Assembly: GCA_016786465.1 (NCBI GenBank)
Contig: JAEUWC010000026.1
Location: 124,001 to 188,000 of the forward strand
Reading direction: 5' to 3'
Length of the DNA: 64,000 nt
DNA from: Bdellovibrionales bacterium
GTDB taxonomy: Bacteria; Bdellovibrionota; UBA1018
Made by a program: the position numbers and the translations under genes. The notes under the pieces were generated by a model. It ran no database searches. It worked only from the letters and a program-made list of their open reading frames with translations, and was not told the DNA's origin. Below, piece after piece: positions 20,085 through 28,138 of this stretch (position 1 is its first letter; the number at the start of each line of letters is the position of its first letter).

Positions 20085-20423
20085 CTATTTTTCTCGTGCT
20101 TCGCGAATTGCAGCGATGAATGCGTTGCCGCGCTCGACAATCTTTGCCGCGGACTCTTCAGAAATTCTTTCGATCAAAGTCTCTCTCCGAATTTCTCCAG
20201 CTTCATTCACTCGGTAGGAGTTCACATACCACGTTCCATCCGTCTCAGCCTGCGCGGAGAAAAAATCACGCTTCGCTTTCGATGATTCGATCAAGCTTTC
20301 AGAGTGCGCGGGCGAAATTGCGCGCTCGCCGCACCCTGGGCACTCCTCGTCAACCTGACAATCCCAAACATCGTCCCACTCGGTCTTGCACGTTGGGCAC
20401 TGGTAAAAATTTCGGAAACTCAC
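20085..20423 (-). CDS. Small zinc-ribbon protein
   Basis: A 112-residue protein with two CxxC pairs near the N-terminus (CPTC at about 9-12, CPGC at about 28-31), typical of a rubredoxin-like zinc ribbon, followed by a helical C-terminal part. Its start overlaps the stop of the upstream gene by 4 bp (ATGA type). Zinc ribbons of this size in phages often bind nucleic acid or modify host transcription, but no specific role can be assigned. Confidence 0.65.
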   Translation of the reverse strand: MSFRNFYQCPTCKTEWDDVWDCQVDEECPGCGERAISPAHSESLIESSKAKRDFFSAQAETDGTWYVNSYRVNEAGEIRRETLIERISEESAAKIVERGNAFIAAIREAREK

Positions 20424-20728
20424 GCGACACCGCCTTTCGATTTCGGAACCTTTGCATAGACGCGCTGGATTTCAGCGCTCAAGTCTGAATCGGAGAATGT
20501 GCAGCCCTTTATGCTGCGACCAAAAAAAACGTGCTCCTGTACCAGCTTTCGATTGAGAAAAACTTCGAGGTAGTAGCCGATTTCTCGGATTGTCTGGATG
20601 TCGAACATATCTTGAATGCCGGCTGCAAGAAGCACGTTCGAGAGCATGCGCAAGGTTCGATCGTTGTCCGCGGAAAGATCCTGGAACTCGATCGCGTAGC
20701 CTTGAAACTTTGAGCAGCACGACTTCAT
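20420..20728 (-). CDS. Small phage protein of unknown function
   Basis: About 102 residues from the ATG at 20728, 11 bp after the upstream stop. The middle part (TLRMLSNVLLAAGI and TIREIGYYLEVFLNRKLV) looks like folded helical protein, whereas the two competing frames through this region become basic and low in structure. The exact start is uncertain because a longer frame reaches 20788. Confidence 0.5.
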   Translation of the reverse strand: MKSCCSKFQGYAIEFQDLSADNDRTLRMLSNVLLAAGIQDMFDIQTIREIGYYLEVFLNRKLVQEHVFFGRSIKGCTFSDSDLSAEIQRVYAKVPKSKGGVA

Positions 20729-20739
20729 TTGCAGGGACT

Positions 20740-20955
20740 TCACGCAACATCGCTCCCGTGAATTGCACCTGCACAATCGGCTGGGCATGTTGTTTCAGCG
20801 TCCGCGAATTCGCCAACACCCACGGTATTCAGCTCGTGCCGAAAGCTTCGAATGATGCACTCGCGATCGTCCTCGCATCCTTCCTCGCCGTTGACGAGTA
20901 ATGCGTAAACTCGGCCCAAGGTGAACACTAAACTATCTGGGAGTTGGCGTTTCAT
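20740..20955 (-). CDS. Small phage protein of unknown function
   Basis: A 71-residue protein whose ATG overlaps the stop of the upstream gene (20952-20955). It begins MKRQLPDSLVFTLGRVYALL and is acidic in the middle (GEEGCEDDREC), with several cysteines. Support comes from the tight operon arrangement; no family recognised. Confidence 0.5.
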   Translation of the reverse strand: MKRQLPDSLVFTLGRVYALLVNGEEGCEDDRECIIRSFRHELNTVGVGEFADAETTCPADCAGAIHGSDVA

Positions 20956-21584
20956 GCGACACCGCCTTGGATGACTGAGAATTGCGGGGTTTTGAAAGTA
21001 AGTCCGGGTCTCACGCGCTTTTCGCGTGCTCGCTCCAAACGAATCACGCGCATGCGTTCGCGGTGCTCAGCCTCAAGACGATCGGAGTCGAGGTCTTCGC
21101 GTGCTTCCTTTTCAGTCACGATGTCCCGACATGCATCGCCTGACCAGCCTTTGCCACGATCGCCGCCGTAGTTCCAATCATTCACTCGGCCCGAGCGAGT
21201 GCGTACCGTGTAGTTTCCGGAGGTGATCGTAGCGACCAAGCCGAACTTGTCGAAAATATCGTTCACCAAATGATTGAAGTCCTCGCGCTGTTCCCAGGTG
21301 GGGACATTGGTGCGCTTGTATCCTTTCGGGGATTGAATGCCGTGCCAACCGTAGGCATTCGTGCGACCCACGCGGGCGTTGTACCCAAGCTTCGTGGTGT
21401 TGATCCGAAAGCTACTCATGTGCATGCCGATTTTGATGGCCGATCCGGTGAGCCGGTGACTGCCCGTGATGAATCCCGCTTTCGCAGCCTTTTCCAAGAT
21501 GATTTCGCAGAGGTCATCCAGGAATCGCTCGGTAGGTTTTCCGCCGCCGTTTTTTTCATTGTATCGAATTGCACTTGCTTTCAT
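20952..21584 (-). CDS. Phage protein of unknown function
   Basis: A 210-residue protein. The ATG at 21584 has AAGGAG seven bases upstream, preferred over the ATG at 21605. Features: an N-terminal MKASAIRYNEKNGGGKPT segment, a Gly/Tyr-rich middle region and a charged helical C-terminus with many Arg/Glu residues. It is the first gene of the leftward early set 20.1-21.6 kb and lies downstream of the palindromic operators at 21617-21700, so it is probably controlled by the regulator at 21707. No family recognised. Confidence 0.6.
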   Translation of the reverse strand: MKASAIRYNEKNGGGKPTERFLDDLCEIILEKAAKAGFITGSHRLTGSAIKIGMHMSSFRINTTKLGYNARVGRTNAYGWHGIQSPKGYKRTNVPTWEQREDFNHLVNDIFDKFGLVATITSGNYTVRTRSGRVNDWNYGGDRGKGWSGDACRDIVTEKEAREDLDSDRLEAEHRERMRVIRLERAREKRVRPGLTFKTPQFSVIQGGVA

Positions 21585-21616
21585 TTGGTACTCCTTCGTT
21601 ATCAAGACAAAGACAG

Positions 21617-21638
21617 ATTATACGAATATTCGTATAAT
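21617..21638. promoter_or_regulatory. 22-bp perfect palindromic operator (TACGAA half-sites)
   Basis: A perfect 22-bp inverted repeat whose core is TACGAATATTCGTA. It lies in the divergent region between the leftward gene starting at 21584 and the rightward XRE gene at 21707, and shares its TACGAA/TTCGTA half-sites with the second palindrome 66 bp away. Together they suggest cooperative binding by the regulator encoded alongside. Confidence 0.75.
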
Positions 21639-21682
21639 TGCAACAAAAAAGTACGCACTGCATTGATCTGTGAAATTAGATA

Positions 21683-21700
21683 TTTACGAATTTTCGTAAA
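21683..21700. promoter_or_regulatory. Second palindromic operator (TTTACGAA-TT-TTCGTAAA)
   Basis: Two eight-base arms around a TT centre, with the same TACGAA half-site as the 22-bp palindrome at 21617. It ends six bases before the XRE start codon, so occupation would block expression of that gene, as expected for autoregulation. Confidence 0.75.
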
Positions 21701-21706
21701 ACGGGC

Positions 21707-21976
21707 ATGATTGAATTAATGAGAGACAAGGCCGAATCCATCAAAAAACAGCTCATCGCTGCCATTCGAGCAGAAATAGAAGTCTTGGAAAAAACCATGA
21801 CTCAGACTGCGATTGCCAAAAAGGCCGGCGTCTATCAGCCATTCCTTTCGGCGCTTCGAAACATGAATGAAAAGAGCCTGAAAACAGTGGCACTCCAAAA
21901 GCTCATTCCAATGGCTGAAAAACTCGGTCTCGACGTTGAATTGATTATCCGGAAAAACGGCGAACGAATTAAGTGA
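21707..21976 (+). CDS. XRE-family transcriptional regulator
   Basis: An 89-residue regulator with a helical N-terminal extension (about residues 1-35) and a helix-turn-helix (TQTAIAKKAGVYQPFLSALR), followed by a helix and short beta-like tail (LGLDVELIIRKNG). Layout resembles HigA-type or phage Cro-type proteins. No toxin partner is adjacent, so a plain regulator is favoured. Two palindromes lie directly upstream. Its end overlaps the convergent gene by 8 bp. Confidence 0.78.
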   Translation: MIELMRDKAESIKKQLIAAIRAEIEVLEKTMTQTAIAKKAGVYQPFLSALRNMNEKSLKTVALQKLIPMAEKLGLDVELIIRKNGERIK

Positions 21977-22709
21977 CCTTTTCAGCGGGGGGCAAATGCT
22001 GCGCGTCCCGCTCCTCAGACTCCAATTCCTTGAGCCTCTGTTCTATCTGCGCCATGCGCTTTAGCTGAGTCTCGGTGTCTCCTGAGTCCGGCGCTCCGAG
22101 CGCTGCGGGTGTATTGCCCGCGCCGAGCCCCGCATGCAGGTGAGCTTTGCGGTCCACGGGCATTCCGAGTGCGCGGTCCTCGATTTGTTTGCCAACCTGG
22201 ACGACGAGCTTGCCGATCGAAGGCACAATGCGGCCTTTCTTATCGGTTAGCGGAAGGTTCAGGATTTCCCATTGCCTCTCGATCCAACAATACAAGAGCG
22301 GATAGATCATTTTCTCGTAGTCGCGGATCGGCGACAGGAGCCAAGCTACCTTGGCAGGATTGCCCAGCACATGACCGTAAAACAACGCTTCTGAGCAGAT
22401 ACCTCCGAAGACCTCACGGGGCGCGATCCGTTTCTCGGACGTTGGGTCGTTCGACGCTCTCCTGATCTCGTTCCAGAGAGCGCACTTGAGCGCGTAATCC
22501 GTGCGGCTGGGCTCGGCCATAGCTTGCAGCTCACCGTCGGGACGCTCCCAATAGTCAGCCGGCACGCCTTCTACGGCACGAGCAAAGGCTTCGCTATCCA
22601 CGAGGCGCACGAATCCATTCCGATTCTCCGAAACGAGCGCAGGCGGCGTCGGTTCAGTTGACGGATTTAGTGCATCGACAGTGAAGGCATTTAGCTTTTT
22701 TCGGCCCAT
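21969..22709 (-). CDS. Phage protein of unknown function
   Basis: A 246-residue protein: a short basic N-terminus, a helical globular middle (ALKCALWNEIRRA, SEALFYGHVLGNPAKVAWLLSP, YPLLYCWIERQWEIL) and a charged C-terminal helix rich in Glu/Lys. No domain recognised. It could be an early accessory protein. Upstream (22710-23237) lies a long non-coding stretch with the 11-bp repeat array, which may serve its promoter or be an origin. Confidence 0.6.
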   Translation of the reverse strand: MGRKKLNAFTVDALNPSTEPTPPALVSENRNGFVRLVDSEAFARAVEGVPADYWERPDGELQAMAEPSRTDYALKCALWNEIRRASNDPTSEKRIAPREVFGGICSEALFYGHVLGNPAKVAWLLSPIRDYEKMIYPLLYCWIERQWEILNLPLTDKKGRIVPSIGKLVVQVGKQIEDRALGMPVDRKAHLHAGLGAGNTPAALGAPDSGDTETQLKRMAQIEQRLKELESEERDAQHLPPAEKVT

Positions 22710-22830
22710 CTCAAATTCAGTTTATCCGAAGCGTGAAAACCCCGCAATTTCCAAGGTGTTTCGACGAAATGATTTGTGGTGGGGAAATGGAGACGGGGGA
22801 AATTCCGCGAAGCGCGCACGAGATAGAGTT

Positions 22831-22896
22831 AGCGAACCGTTCGCTTACCGTTACCAAACCCTTTGCATACCCTTAGCTAACCCTTTGCGAACCGTT
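22831..22896 (+). repeat. Six tandem 11-bp units, consensus nnnnWACCSTT
   Basis: Six contiguous 11-bp units, each ending in AACCGTT, TACCGTT, AACCCTT, TACCCTT, AACCCTT and AACCGTT in order. The first four bases of each unit vary while the last seven are conserved, and the period is exactly 11 (about one helical turn). The conserved heptamer matches that of the 11-bp-phased array inside the replication initiator gene (60503-60553). Confidence 0.85.
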
Positions 22897-22909
22897 ACTC
22901 TCTAACCAG
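22897..22909 (-). repeat. 13-bp repeat CTGGTTAGAGAGT (inverted copy)
   Basis: Exact inverted copy of the 13-mer at 15049, beginning at the base after the sixth 11-bp unit. Direct abutment suggests the two motifs belong to one functional site. Confidence 0.6.
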
Positions 22910-22981
22910 CAAGTCACTGATTTCTCTTCGATCAATGCCGAAAAACAGCGCATCAATTCCAGCGTGGTAGACCATCGGCCA

Positions 22982-22994
22982 ACTCTCTAACCAG
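22982..22994 (-). repeat. 13-bp repeat CTGGTTAGAGAGT (second inverted copy)
   Basis: Another exact inverted copy of the same 13-mer, 85 bp from the copy at 22897, in non-coding DNA upstream of the metal-efflux promoter. Confidence 0.6.
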
Positions 22995-23237
22995 CCCAAG
23001 TTCGAACCTAGCTTCGATTCGGACTCACGAGCCTAGCTCGGAACCGAAGCATAGCGCGCACAAGGCCGCTATACGCACGCAGGAGAGCAAGGCATTGTCT
23101 TGAGCATTAGGGATAGGTCGCGCAGCCTGGGCAATTCCTGGGGCCGAGGTAAGCCGTTGCATGGGGGGATGGGGGTCGTCTCGGTTTCTATCCGGATCGT
23201 CCCCACCGTCCGCGAAAATTTAATAAAAGGGGGAAGC

Positions 23238-23266
23238 TTGACAAGTAATATACCCCCCTATACTAT
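23238..23266 (+). promoter_or_regulatory. Promoter of the metal-efflux operon
   Basis: TTGACA at 23238-23243, a 17-base spacer and TACTAT at 23261-23266. A transcript starting about seven bases later would begin at or next to the ATG at 23273, so the regulator may be translated from a leaderless message. The spacer contains the operator at 23249. Confidence 0.65.
23249..23262. promoter_or_regulatory. RcnR/CsoR-type operator, TATA-CCCCCC-TATA
   Basis: A run of six C flanked on both sides by TATA, lying between and touching the -35 and -10 elements of the efflux promoter. RcnR/CsoR family repressors are known to bind G/C tracts with flanking inverted repeats, and the gene directly downstream encodes such a repressor. 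The expected behaviour is repression without metal and release when Ni, Co or a similar ion binds. Confidence 0.75.
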
Positions 23267-23272
23267 AGTCTT

Positions 23273-23542
23273 ATGCATACGGTTCGAGAGAAAGAGAAAA
23301 TCATTGCTCGCGTAAATCGTATTAAAGGGCAGCTAGATGCCTTTGCAAAGGCTATTGAGGCTCACGACGACTGCTACAAGGTCATGCAACTTCTTGCGTC
23401 TTGTCGTGGAGCACTGAATGGGCTGATGGGCGATGTGATTGAAGGACACGTTCGAGAGCACATTGTAGAGGCTGAAAACAAAAAAATTGCGGCCAGCTCT
23501 GGAGAAGAGTTGATCGAGATCATGAAAAGCTTTTGGAAGTAA
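23273..23542 (+). CDS. dmeR: RcnR/DmeR-type metal-sensing repressor
   Basis: An 89-residue helical repressor of the FrmR/RcnR/CsoR family. The metal-ligand pattern of the Ni/Co-sensing RcnR branch is visible: a His at position 2, a Cys in AHDDCYKV and two His in EGHVREHIV (H-C-H-H), unlike the Cu-sensing CsoR pattern. It should repress the operon from the TATA-C6-TATA site and release on metal binding. It is followed by a DmeF-type transporter gene, the known dmeRF arrangement. No ribosome-binding site precedes the ATG. Confidence 0.88.
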   Translation: MHTVREKEKIIARVNRIKGQLDAFAKAIEAHDDCYKVMQLLASCRGALNGLMGDVIEGHVREHIVEAENKKIAASSGEELIEIMKSFWK

Positions 23543-23544
23543 AA

Positions 23545-24492
23545 ATGGAAAAAACTGCCACGACCTCAGAATTGTACTGTAACCAGCTTGGTGAGCTCGC
23601 CGTTGAGTTCGAAGAGATTGCAAAAAATGAGCGCCGCACTTTGATTGTCGTGCTCCTTACGGCTGCGATGATGGTCGTTGAAATTATAGCGGGCTACATG
23701 ACGGGCTCGATGGCTCTGCTTGCGGATGGCTATCACATGGCCTCTCATGCTGGAGCATTGGGAATTGCTTACTTGGTCTACCGCCTGGCACGTTCTACAA
23801 AAATTAAGGAACATCTGACTTTTGGCAGCGGAAAACTTCTCCCGTTGGGGGGATATTCGAGCGCAATCGGACTGGGAATTATTGCGGTTTGGATGTCGGT
23901 TGAATCCATTCATCGGATTTTCAATCCGGTTTCCATCGAGTTTAACGAAGCTATCTTTATTGCCGTTGTCGGCCTCGTAGTGAACTTATTGAGCGCCTTA
24001 GTCTTGGGCTCTTCATCGGGACATCATCATCACGACCATGGAGATCACGATCACCATGACCATGATCACGTTCACGATAGCAATCACCGAAGCGCACTCA
24101 TGCATGTTTTGGCCGACGCGCTGACTTCGGTTACTGCCATCGTCGCGCTAATTATCGGCAAATACTATTCTGCGGTCTGGCTTGATCCTGCAATGGGCGT
24201 GGTCGGTTCGGCAGTTATCTTGCGGTGGGCTTATGTGCTCTGCAAGGATGCTGCATGGGAACTGCTCGATGGCCACGCGAAAGGAATCTCTATTCCTGAA
24301 ATTCGTAAAAACGTCGAAGACGCTGGCCATAAAGTGCTCGATCTGCACTTGTGGAAAGTTGGACCTGGAAATTTTTCTTGTCAGTTGATCGTCGAATCGA
24401 AAACTTTGCGAGGAGCGGAGTATTTTCGGCAAAAGCTCGCCGGCAAACTTGGCGCTACACACCTAGTAATAGAAGAAAGGATCGCTCAATAG
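23545..24492 (+). CDS. dmeF: DmeF-type cation diffusion facilitator
   Basis: About 315 residues from the ATG at 23545 (GGAAG just upstream). A cation diffusion facilitator with six predicted membrane segments. Metal-site residues appear in LLADGYHMASH (second segment) and HVLADALTS (fifth). A His/Asp-rich cytoplasmic loop (HHHHDHGDHDHHDHDHVHD) lies between the fourth and fifth segments, as in DmeF Co/Ni exporters. The C-terminal domain is the usual cytoplasmic dimerisation fold. It exports Co, Ni or related ions to the periplasm in exchange for protons. Confidence 0.9.
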   Translation: MEKTATTSELYCNQLGELAVEFEEIAKNERRTLIVVLLTAAMMVVEIIAGYMTGSMALLADGYHMASHAGALGIAYLVYRLARSTKIKEHLTFGSGKLLPLGGYSSAIGLGIIAVWMSVESIHRIFNPVSIEFNEAIFIAVVGLVVNLLSALVLGSSSGHHHHDHGDHDHHDHDHVHDSNHRSALMHVLADALTSVTAIVALIIGKYYSAVWLDPAMGVVGSAVILRWAYVLCKDAAWELLDGHAKGISIPEIRKNVEDAGHKVLDLHLWKVGPGNFSCQLIVESKTLRGAEYFRQKLAGKLGATHLVIEERIAQ

Positions 24493-24538
24493 ACTTGAGG
24501 TTTTTCCAGAAACTCAAGTAGAATAGTAAGAACTGCTT

Positions 24539-24925
24539 ATGTTGAGAAAACTGTATCTCATTTTACTCGCTGCATTAGTCGCTTTGCCGCTCATCACGAA
24601 TGAGCGAGCGCTGTTGCAGCTTCAAGAAATGAATACGCTTGCTCACTTGGCAGCGGTGGAAGCTCAGCACGGCCATAGCCATAGTCAGGCTGACCAACGC
24701 GATGGCAAGCACTCCCACAAACATCAGCATTCGCCCGATGAGCCAGTCCACGAGCACAGCCATTCCGATTCGGCGTTAGTGAATACGGATGTCGCTCGGG
24801 TGGCTCCGCGCTTGTCTGAGCAGTTATTTCGATTGGCTCCCAATCATCACTCGTATCCTTTATTCGATCAGACTCTCCCTCCTAATTTCTTTCTCAAGCT
24901 CACCCTTCGTCCACCCATCGCCTAA
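24539..24925 (+). CDS. Histidine-rich exported protein of the efflux operon
   Basis: A 128-residue protein with a hydrophobic N-terminal signal or anchor (LYLILLAALVALPLI) and a central His-rich stretch with many HSH/HKH repeats (about residues 43-80), followed by a tail without His clusters. A periplasmic metal buffer or sensor is likely. It lies between the dmeF and RND pump genes on the same strand, 47 bp and 69 bp from each. No catalytic motif is visible. Confidence 0.7.
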   Translation: MLRKLYLILLAALVALPLITNERALLQLQEMNTLAHLAAVEAQHGHSHSQADQRDGKHSHKHQHSPDEPVHEHSHSDSALVNTDVARVAPRLSEQLFRLAPNHHSYPLFDQTLPPNFFLKLTLRPPIA

Positions 24926-24994
24926 GCCTTTCTCGGCTTCTTCTTAAATCTGACAGTTTTAGTCTTATTAACCACTTGGCTTGGGGCTTTGGGT

Positions 24995-27900
24995 ATGTTG
25001 AATGCGGTCATTCGTTTTGCTTTAAAATTTAGACTTACAATCCTGTTTCTCGCGGCATCCGCACTCATCTACGGCGGATGGATCGCAAAGAACCTTCCGA
25101 TTGACGTTTTTCCAGACCTCAATCGCCCCACGGTCTCTATTCTGACCGAGGCTCATGGTCTTGCGCCCGAGGAAGTGGAAACCCTGGTCACGCTGCCCGT
25201 CGAGTCTGTGCTGAACGGCACGCCTGGGGTAATTCGCGTGAGATCATCAAGCGGCATCGGCATCTCCATTGTTTATGTGGAGTTCGATTGGGGAACGGAG
25301 ATTTTCAAGAACCGACAGTTTGTGTCCGAACGTCTTCAGCTCGTTCGAGATCGACTCCCCCCAGGCATGACTCCAATGATGGGTCCAGTGACTTCGATCA
25401 TGGGAGAGATTCAGTTCGTCGGTTTAACCAGTCCAGACGCAAGTGTCGATCCAATGGATTTGCGCACGCTTGCCGACTGGACAGTACGCCCTCGGCTCAT
25501 GACGATTCCCGGAATCAGCCAAGTAGTCGTCATGGGCGGACAGGTTAAGCAGTACCAAATCCTCGTTTCGAGCGACAAGCTTCAGCGCAAGGGAATCTCG
25601 CTTGAAGACCTGAAACACGCTCTTGCTGAGATGAGCGAAAACACGACGGGCGGATTTATCGACGTAGGCGAGAAAGAGCTATTGATCCGCCCAATCGGAC
25701 GGGTCGATTCGATTGAACAAATCGAGAATTCATCCATTGGTCTTCATCTCGGACGCCCGGTTTTGGTGAAAGACGTGGCCGAAGTAAAAATCGGTCCAAA
25801 GACAAAACGTGGCGAAGCCAGCATCAACGGCAAACACTCGGTCATCATGACCGTTCAGAAACAACCGGGCGCAAGCACGATCGACCTTACAAAAAAGATC
25901 GACGCTATGCTCGCGGACCTTCAAAAAACGCTGCCTAAAGGGGTGAAGATCGAAAGCGATCTTTTCAAGCAATCCCACTTTATCCAATCATCCATTTCCA
26001 ATGTTGAAGAGGCACTACGCGATGGCGCGATCATGGTCGCGATTATTCTCTTCCTTTTCCTCATGAACGTGCGCACGACCGGCATCACGCTCATCACAAT
26101 CCCTCTTTCACTCCTGATAAGTGCAATCGTTTTCCGCTTCCTTGGAATGAGCATTAACACGATGACTCTCGGCGGATTGGCAGTGGCGATCGGCGAGCTC
26201 GTGGACGACGCGATTGTGGATGTTGAAAACGTCTTTCGGAGACTCCGCGAGAATCGGGCTCTTTCTTCTCCCAAACCCACTCTTGAAGTAGTCTACGAGG
26301 CTTCAAGTGAGGTTAGAAATTCGATCGTCTTCTCGACAATCATCGTAATTTTAGTTTTCATTCCGCTCTTTGCCCTGGGTGGAATCGAAGGACGCTTGTT
26401 TGCCCCTCTCGGTGTGGCCTACATCGTGTCGCTTGCGGCATCGCTCCTTGTTTCATTGACCGTGACGCCTGTGCTTTGTTCTTACCTGCTTCCGAACATG
26501 AAAACGATTGCGCACAAAGAAGATGGCTTCCTGGTGCGCTACCTCAAGTCGGTTGATGAAAAAATTCTCAAAAAGGTCATCGGTCGTCCGTATCTTGTTT
26601 TGGGATTTTGCGGCGTACTTCTGCTTGGCTCTCTTGCGCTACTGCCGTTTATGGGGAGCAATTTCCTGCCGGCGTTCAATGAGGGCACCGCAACTTTAGG
26701 TGTTGCCGCCGCGCCCGGAATTTCACTTTCGGCGTCTGACAATTTGGGAACGAAAGTCGAAGAAGCGCTTCTTACAATTCCCGAAGTCAAATCCACGATC
26801 CGACGAACTGGGCGCGCGGAAATGGATGAGCATGCCGAAGGCGTTCACTGGAGCGAAATCGACGTAGATTTCAAAGAAAGCGAAAGGCCCAAGGGAGTCG
26901 TGCTCCAAGAGCTTCGTGAAAAAGTAGAAAAAGTCGGCGACATTTACCTCAATATTGGTCAGCCCATCAGCCACCGTCTCGATCATCTTTTGTCTGGCGT
27001 CCGTGCGCAAATCGCCGTGAAGCTTTTCGGGCCAGAGCTTCCGGAATTGCGCCGCATCGGAGCGCAAATCGAAGGAGTTTTAAAAGAAATTCCAGGAATA
27101 GTCGATCTTCAGCTTGAGCCATTGGTGCTGATTCCGCAGCTAAAGATTGCCATCAATCGAGAAGAAGCCGCTCGTTTCGCTGTTCGTCCAGGCTCCCTTG
27201 CTGAAGATCTCGAAATGGCTTTGAACGGCGAGCAGGTCGCAAGCTTTCTACAAAGCCAACGAATCTACGATATTTTCATGCGCCTCGACGATCAGTCGCG
27301 CGTTTCTCCGGATGCCATCAAAGCAACGCTTATGAAAACGCTTCCAAATGGGCAAACTATTCGCGTTTCCGATGTCGCTGAAGTCTATCAGGGTACTGGC
27401 CCCAATATGGTGAACCGCGAAGATATGCAGCGGCGAATCGTCGTATCGGCAAACTCTCAAGGCAGAGACTTGGGGAGTTTGATCCAAGAAATCCAATCTA
27501 AAATTCAGGAAAAAGTGAAGCTGCCGACAGGTTATTTCATCGTCTATGGCGGCCAATTTGAAAGTCAGCAACAAGCATCAAGACTACTCCTGTTTTTAGG
27601 CATCCTTTCCCTGATCGGAATTTTCGTTGTCCTCTACATTCACTTTAAGTCGATCGCTCTCACGCTTCAGGTCATGCTCAACGTACCGTTGGCTTTAATC
27701 GGAAGCATAATTGCGATCTACATGACCGAGAGAGTTCTTTCTGTTGCCACTCTCATCGCCTTCATCACTCTTTGCGGTATCGCAAGCCGCAACGGAATCA
27801 TGATGATTAGTCACTACATCCACCTAGTGAAGGAAGAGGGAGAAAAGTTCGACGAAAATATGATTATTCGCGGATCTCTCGAACGCTTGGTCCCGGTGTT

Positions 27901-28138
27901 GATGACCGCATTCTCTGCTGCGCTCGCCCTCGTTCCACTTTTGCTCTCGAAGGGTGAGCCGGGAAAAGAAATTCTTTATCCAGTCGCAGTCGTCATCGTA
28001 GGTGGCCTTCTCTCATCGACGCTTTTGGACATTTTTGTAACACCCGCAGTTTTCTACCGTTTTGGGAGACGATCAGTCGAAAAACTGATCGCTTCTCAGA
28101 AGCAACCAACCCTCAACAATAAAGGAGAACAATCATGA
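24995..28138 (+). CDS. czcA: Heavy-metal efflux RND pump (CzcA/CusA family)
   Basis: A 1047-residue inner-membrane pump of the HME-RND family: one N-terminal membrane helix, a large periplasmic domain, a block of helices, a second periplasmic domain and a final block. Transmembrane motif 4 reads AIGELVDDAIVDVENV: the Asp and Glu of the proton relay are there, but the first Asp of the classical Czc motif is replaced, as in Cus-type pumps, so the substrate cannot be fixed. The pump would pass metal to the TolC-like channel encoded downstream. The ATG at 24995 is preferred over the TTG at 24989. Confidence 0.93.
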   Translation: MLNAVIRFALKFRLTILFLAASALIYGGWIAKNLPIDVFPDLNRPTVSILTEAHGLAPEEVETLVTLPVESVLNGTPGVIRVRSSSGIGISIVYVEFDWGTEIFKNRQFVSERLQLVRDRLPPGMTPMMGPVTSIMGEIQFVGLTSPDASVDPMDLRTLADWTVRPRLMTIPGISQVVVMGGQVKQYQILVSSDKLQRKGISLEDLKHALAEMSENTTGGFIDVGEKELLIRPIGRVDSIEQIENSSIGLHLGRPVLVKDVAEVKIGPKTKRGEASINGKHSVIMTVQKQPGASTIDLTKKIDAMLADLQKTLPKGVKIESDLFKQSHFIQSSISNVEEALRDGAIMVAIILFLFLMNVRTTGITLITIPLSLLISAIVFRFLGMSINTMTLGGLAVAIGELVDDAIVDVENVFRRLRENRALSSPKPTLEVVYEASSEVRNSIVFSTIIVILVFIPLFALGGIEGRLFAPLGVAYIVSLAASLLVSLTVTPVLCSYLLPNMKTIAHKEDGFLVRYLKSVDEKILKKVIGRPYLVLGFCGVLLLGSLALLPFMGSNFLPAFNEGTATLGVAAAPGISLSASDNLGTKVEEALLTIPEVKSTIRRTGRAEMDEHAEGVHWSEIDVDFKESERPKGVVLQELREKVEKVGDIYLNIGQPISHRLDHLLSGVRAQIAVKLFGPELPELRRIGAQIEGVLKEIPGIVDLQLEPLVLIPQLKIAINREEAARFAVRPGSLAEDLEMALNGEQVASFLQSQRIYDIFMRLDDQSRVSPDAIKATLMKTLPNGQTIRVSDVAEVYQGTGPNMVNREDMQRRIVVSANSQGRDLGSLIQEIQSKIQEKVKLPTGYFIVYGGQFESQQQASRLLLFLGILSLIGIFVVLYIHFKSIALTLQVMLNVPLALIGSIIAIYMTERVLSVATLIAFITLCGIASRNGIMMISHYIHLVKEEGEKFDENMIIRGSLERLVPVLMTAFSAALALVPLLLSKGEPGKEILYPVAVVIVGGLLSSTLLDIFVTPAVFYRFGRRSVEKLIASQKQPTLNNKGEQS

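Larger units (their letters stand above)
22710..23237. other. Non-coding region with phased repeats between the early region and the metal cargo
   Basis: About 530 bp without a convincing gene; the two short plus-strand frames here look like chance frames. It contains six 11-bp tandem units (22831-22896), an inverted copy of the prophage 13-mer directly after them, and a second inverted copy 85 bp further on. It separates the leftward gene ending at 22709 from the promoter of the rightward efflux operon. Replication origin, regulatory region or cargo-insertion junction are all possible. Confidence 0.6.

Noticed and set aside
20472-20819. A competing 115-residue frame on the minus strand
   Set aside because: The second half becomes Arg/Ser-rich without structure, and the frames at 20740-20955 and 20420-20728 fit the operon junctions better.
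22681-23315. Two short plus-strand frames (74 and 71 residues) in the region before the efflux operon
   Set aside because: Neither has a ribosome-binding site or protein-like composition; both cross the repeat array or the efflux promoter and regulator start.
24539-24925. Reading the His-rich protein as a metallochaperone of a named family
   Set aside because: Apart from the signal segment and His clusters nothing distinguishes a family, so only a general metal-binding role is proposed.
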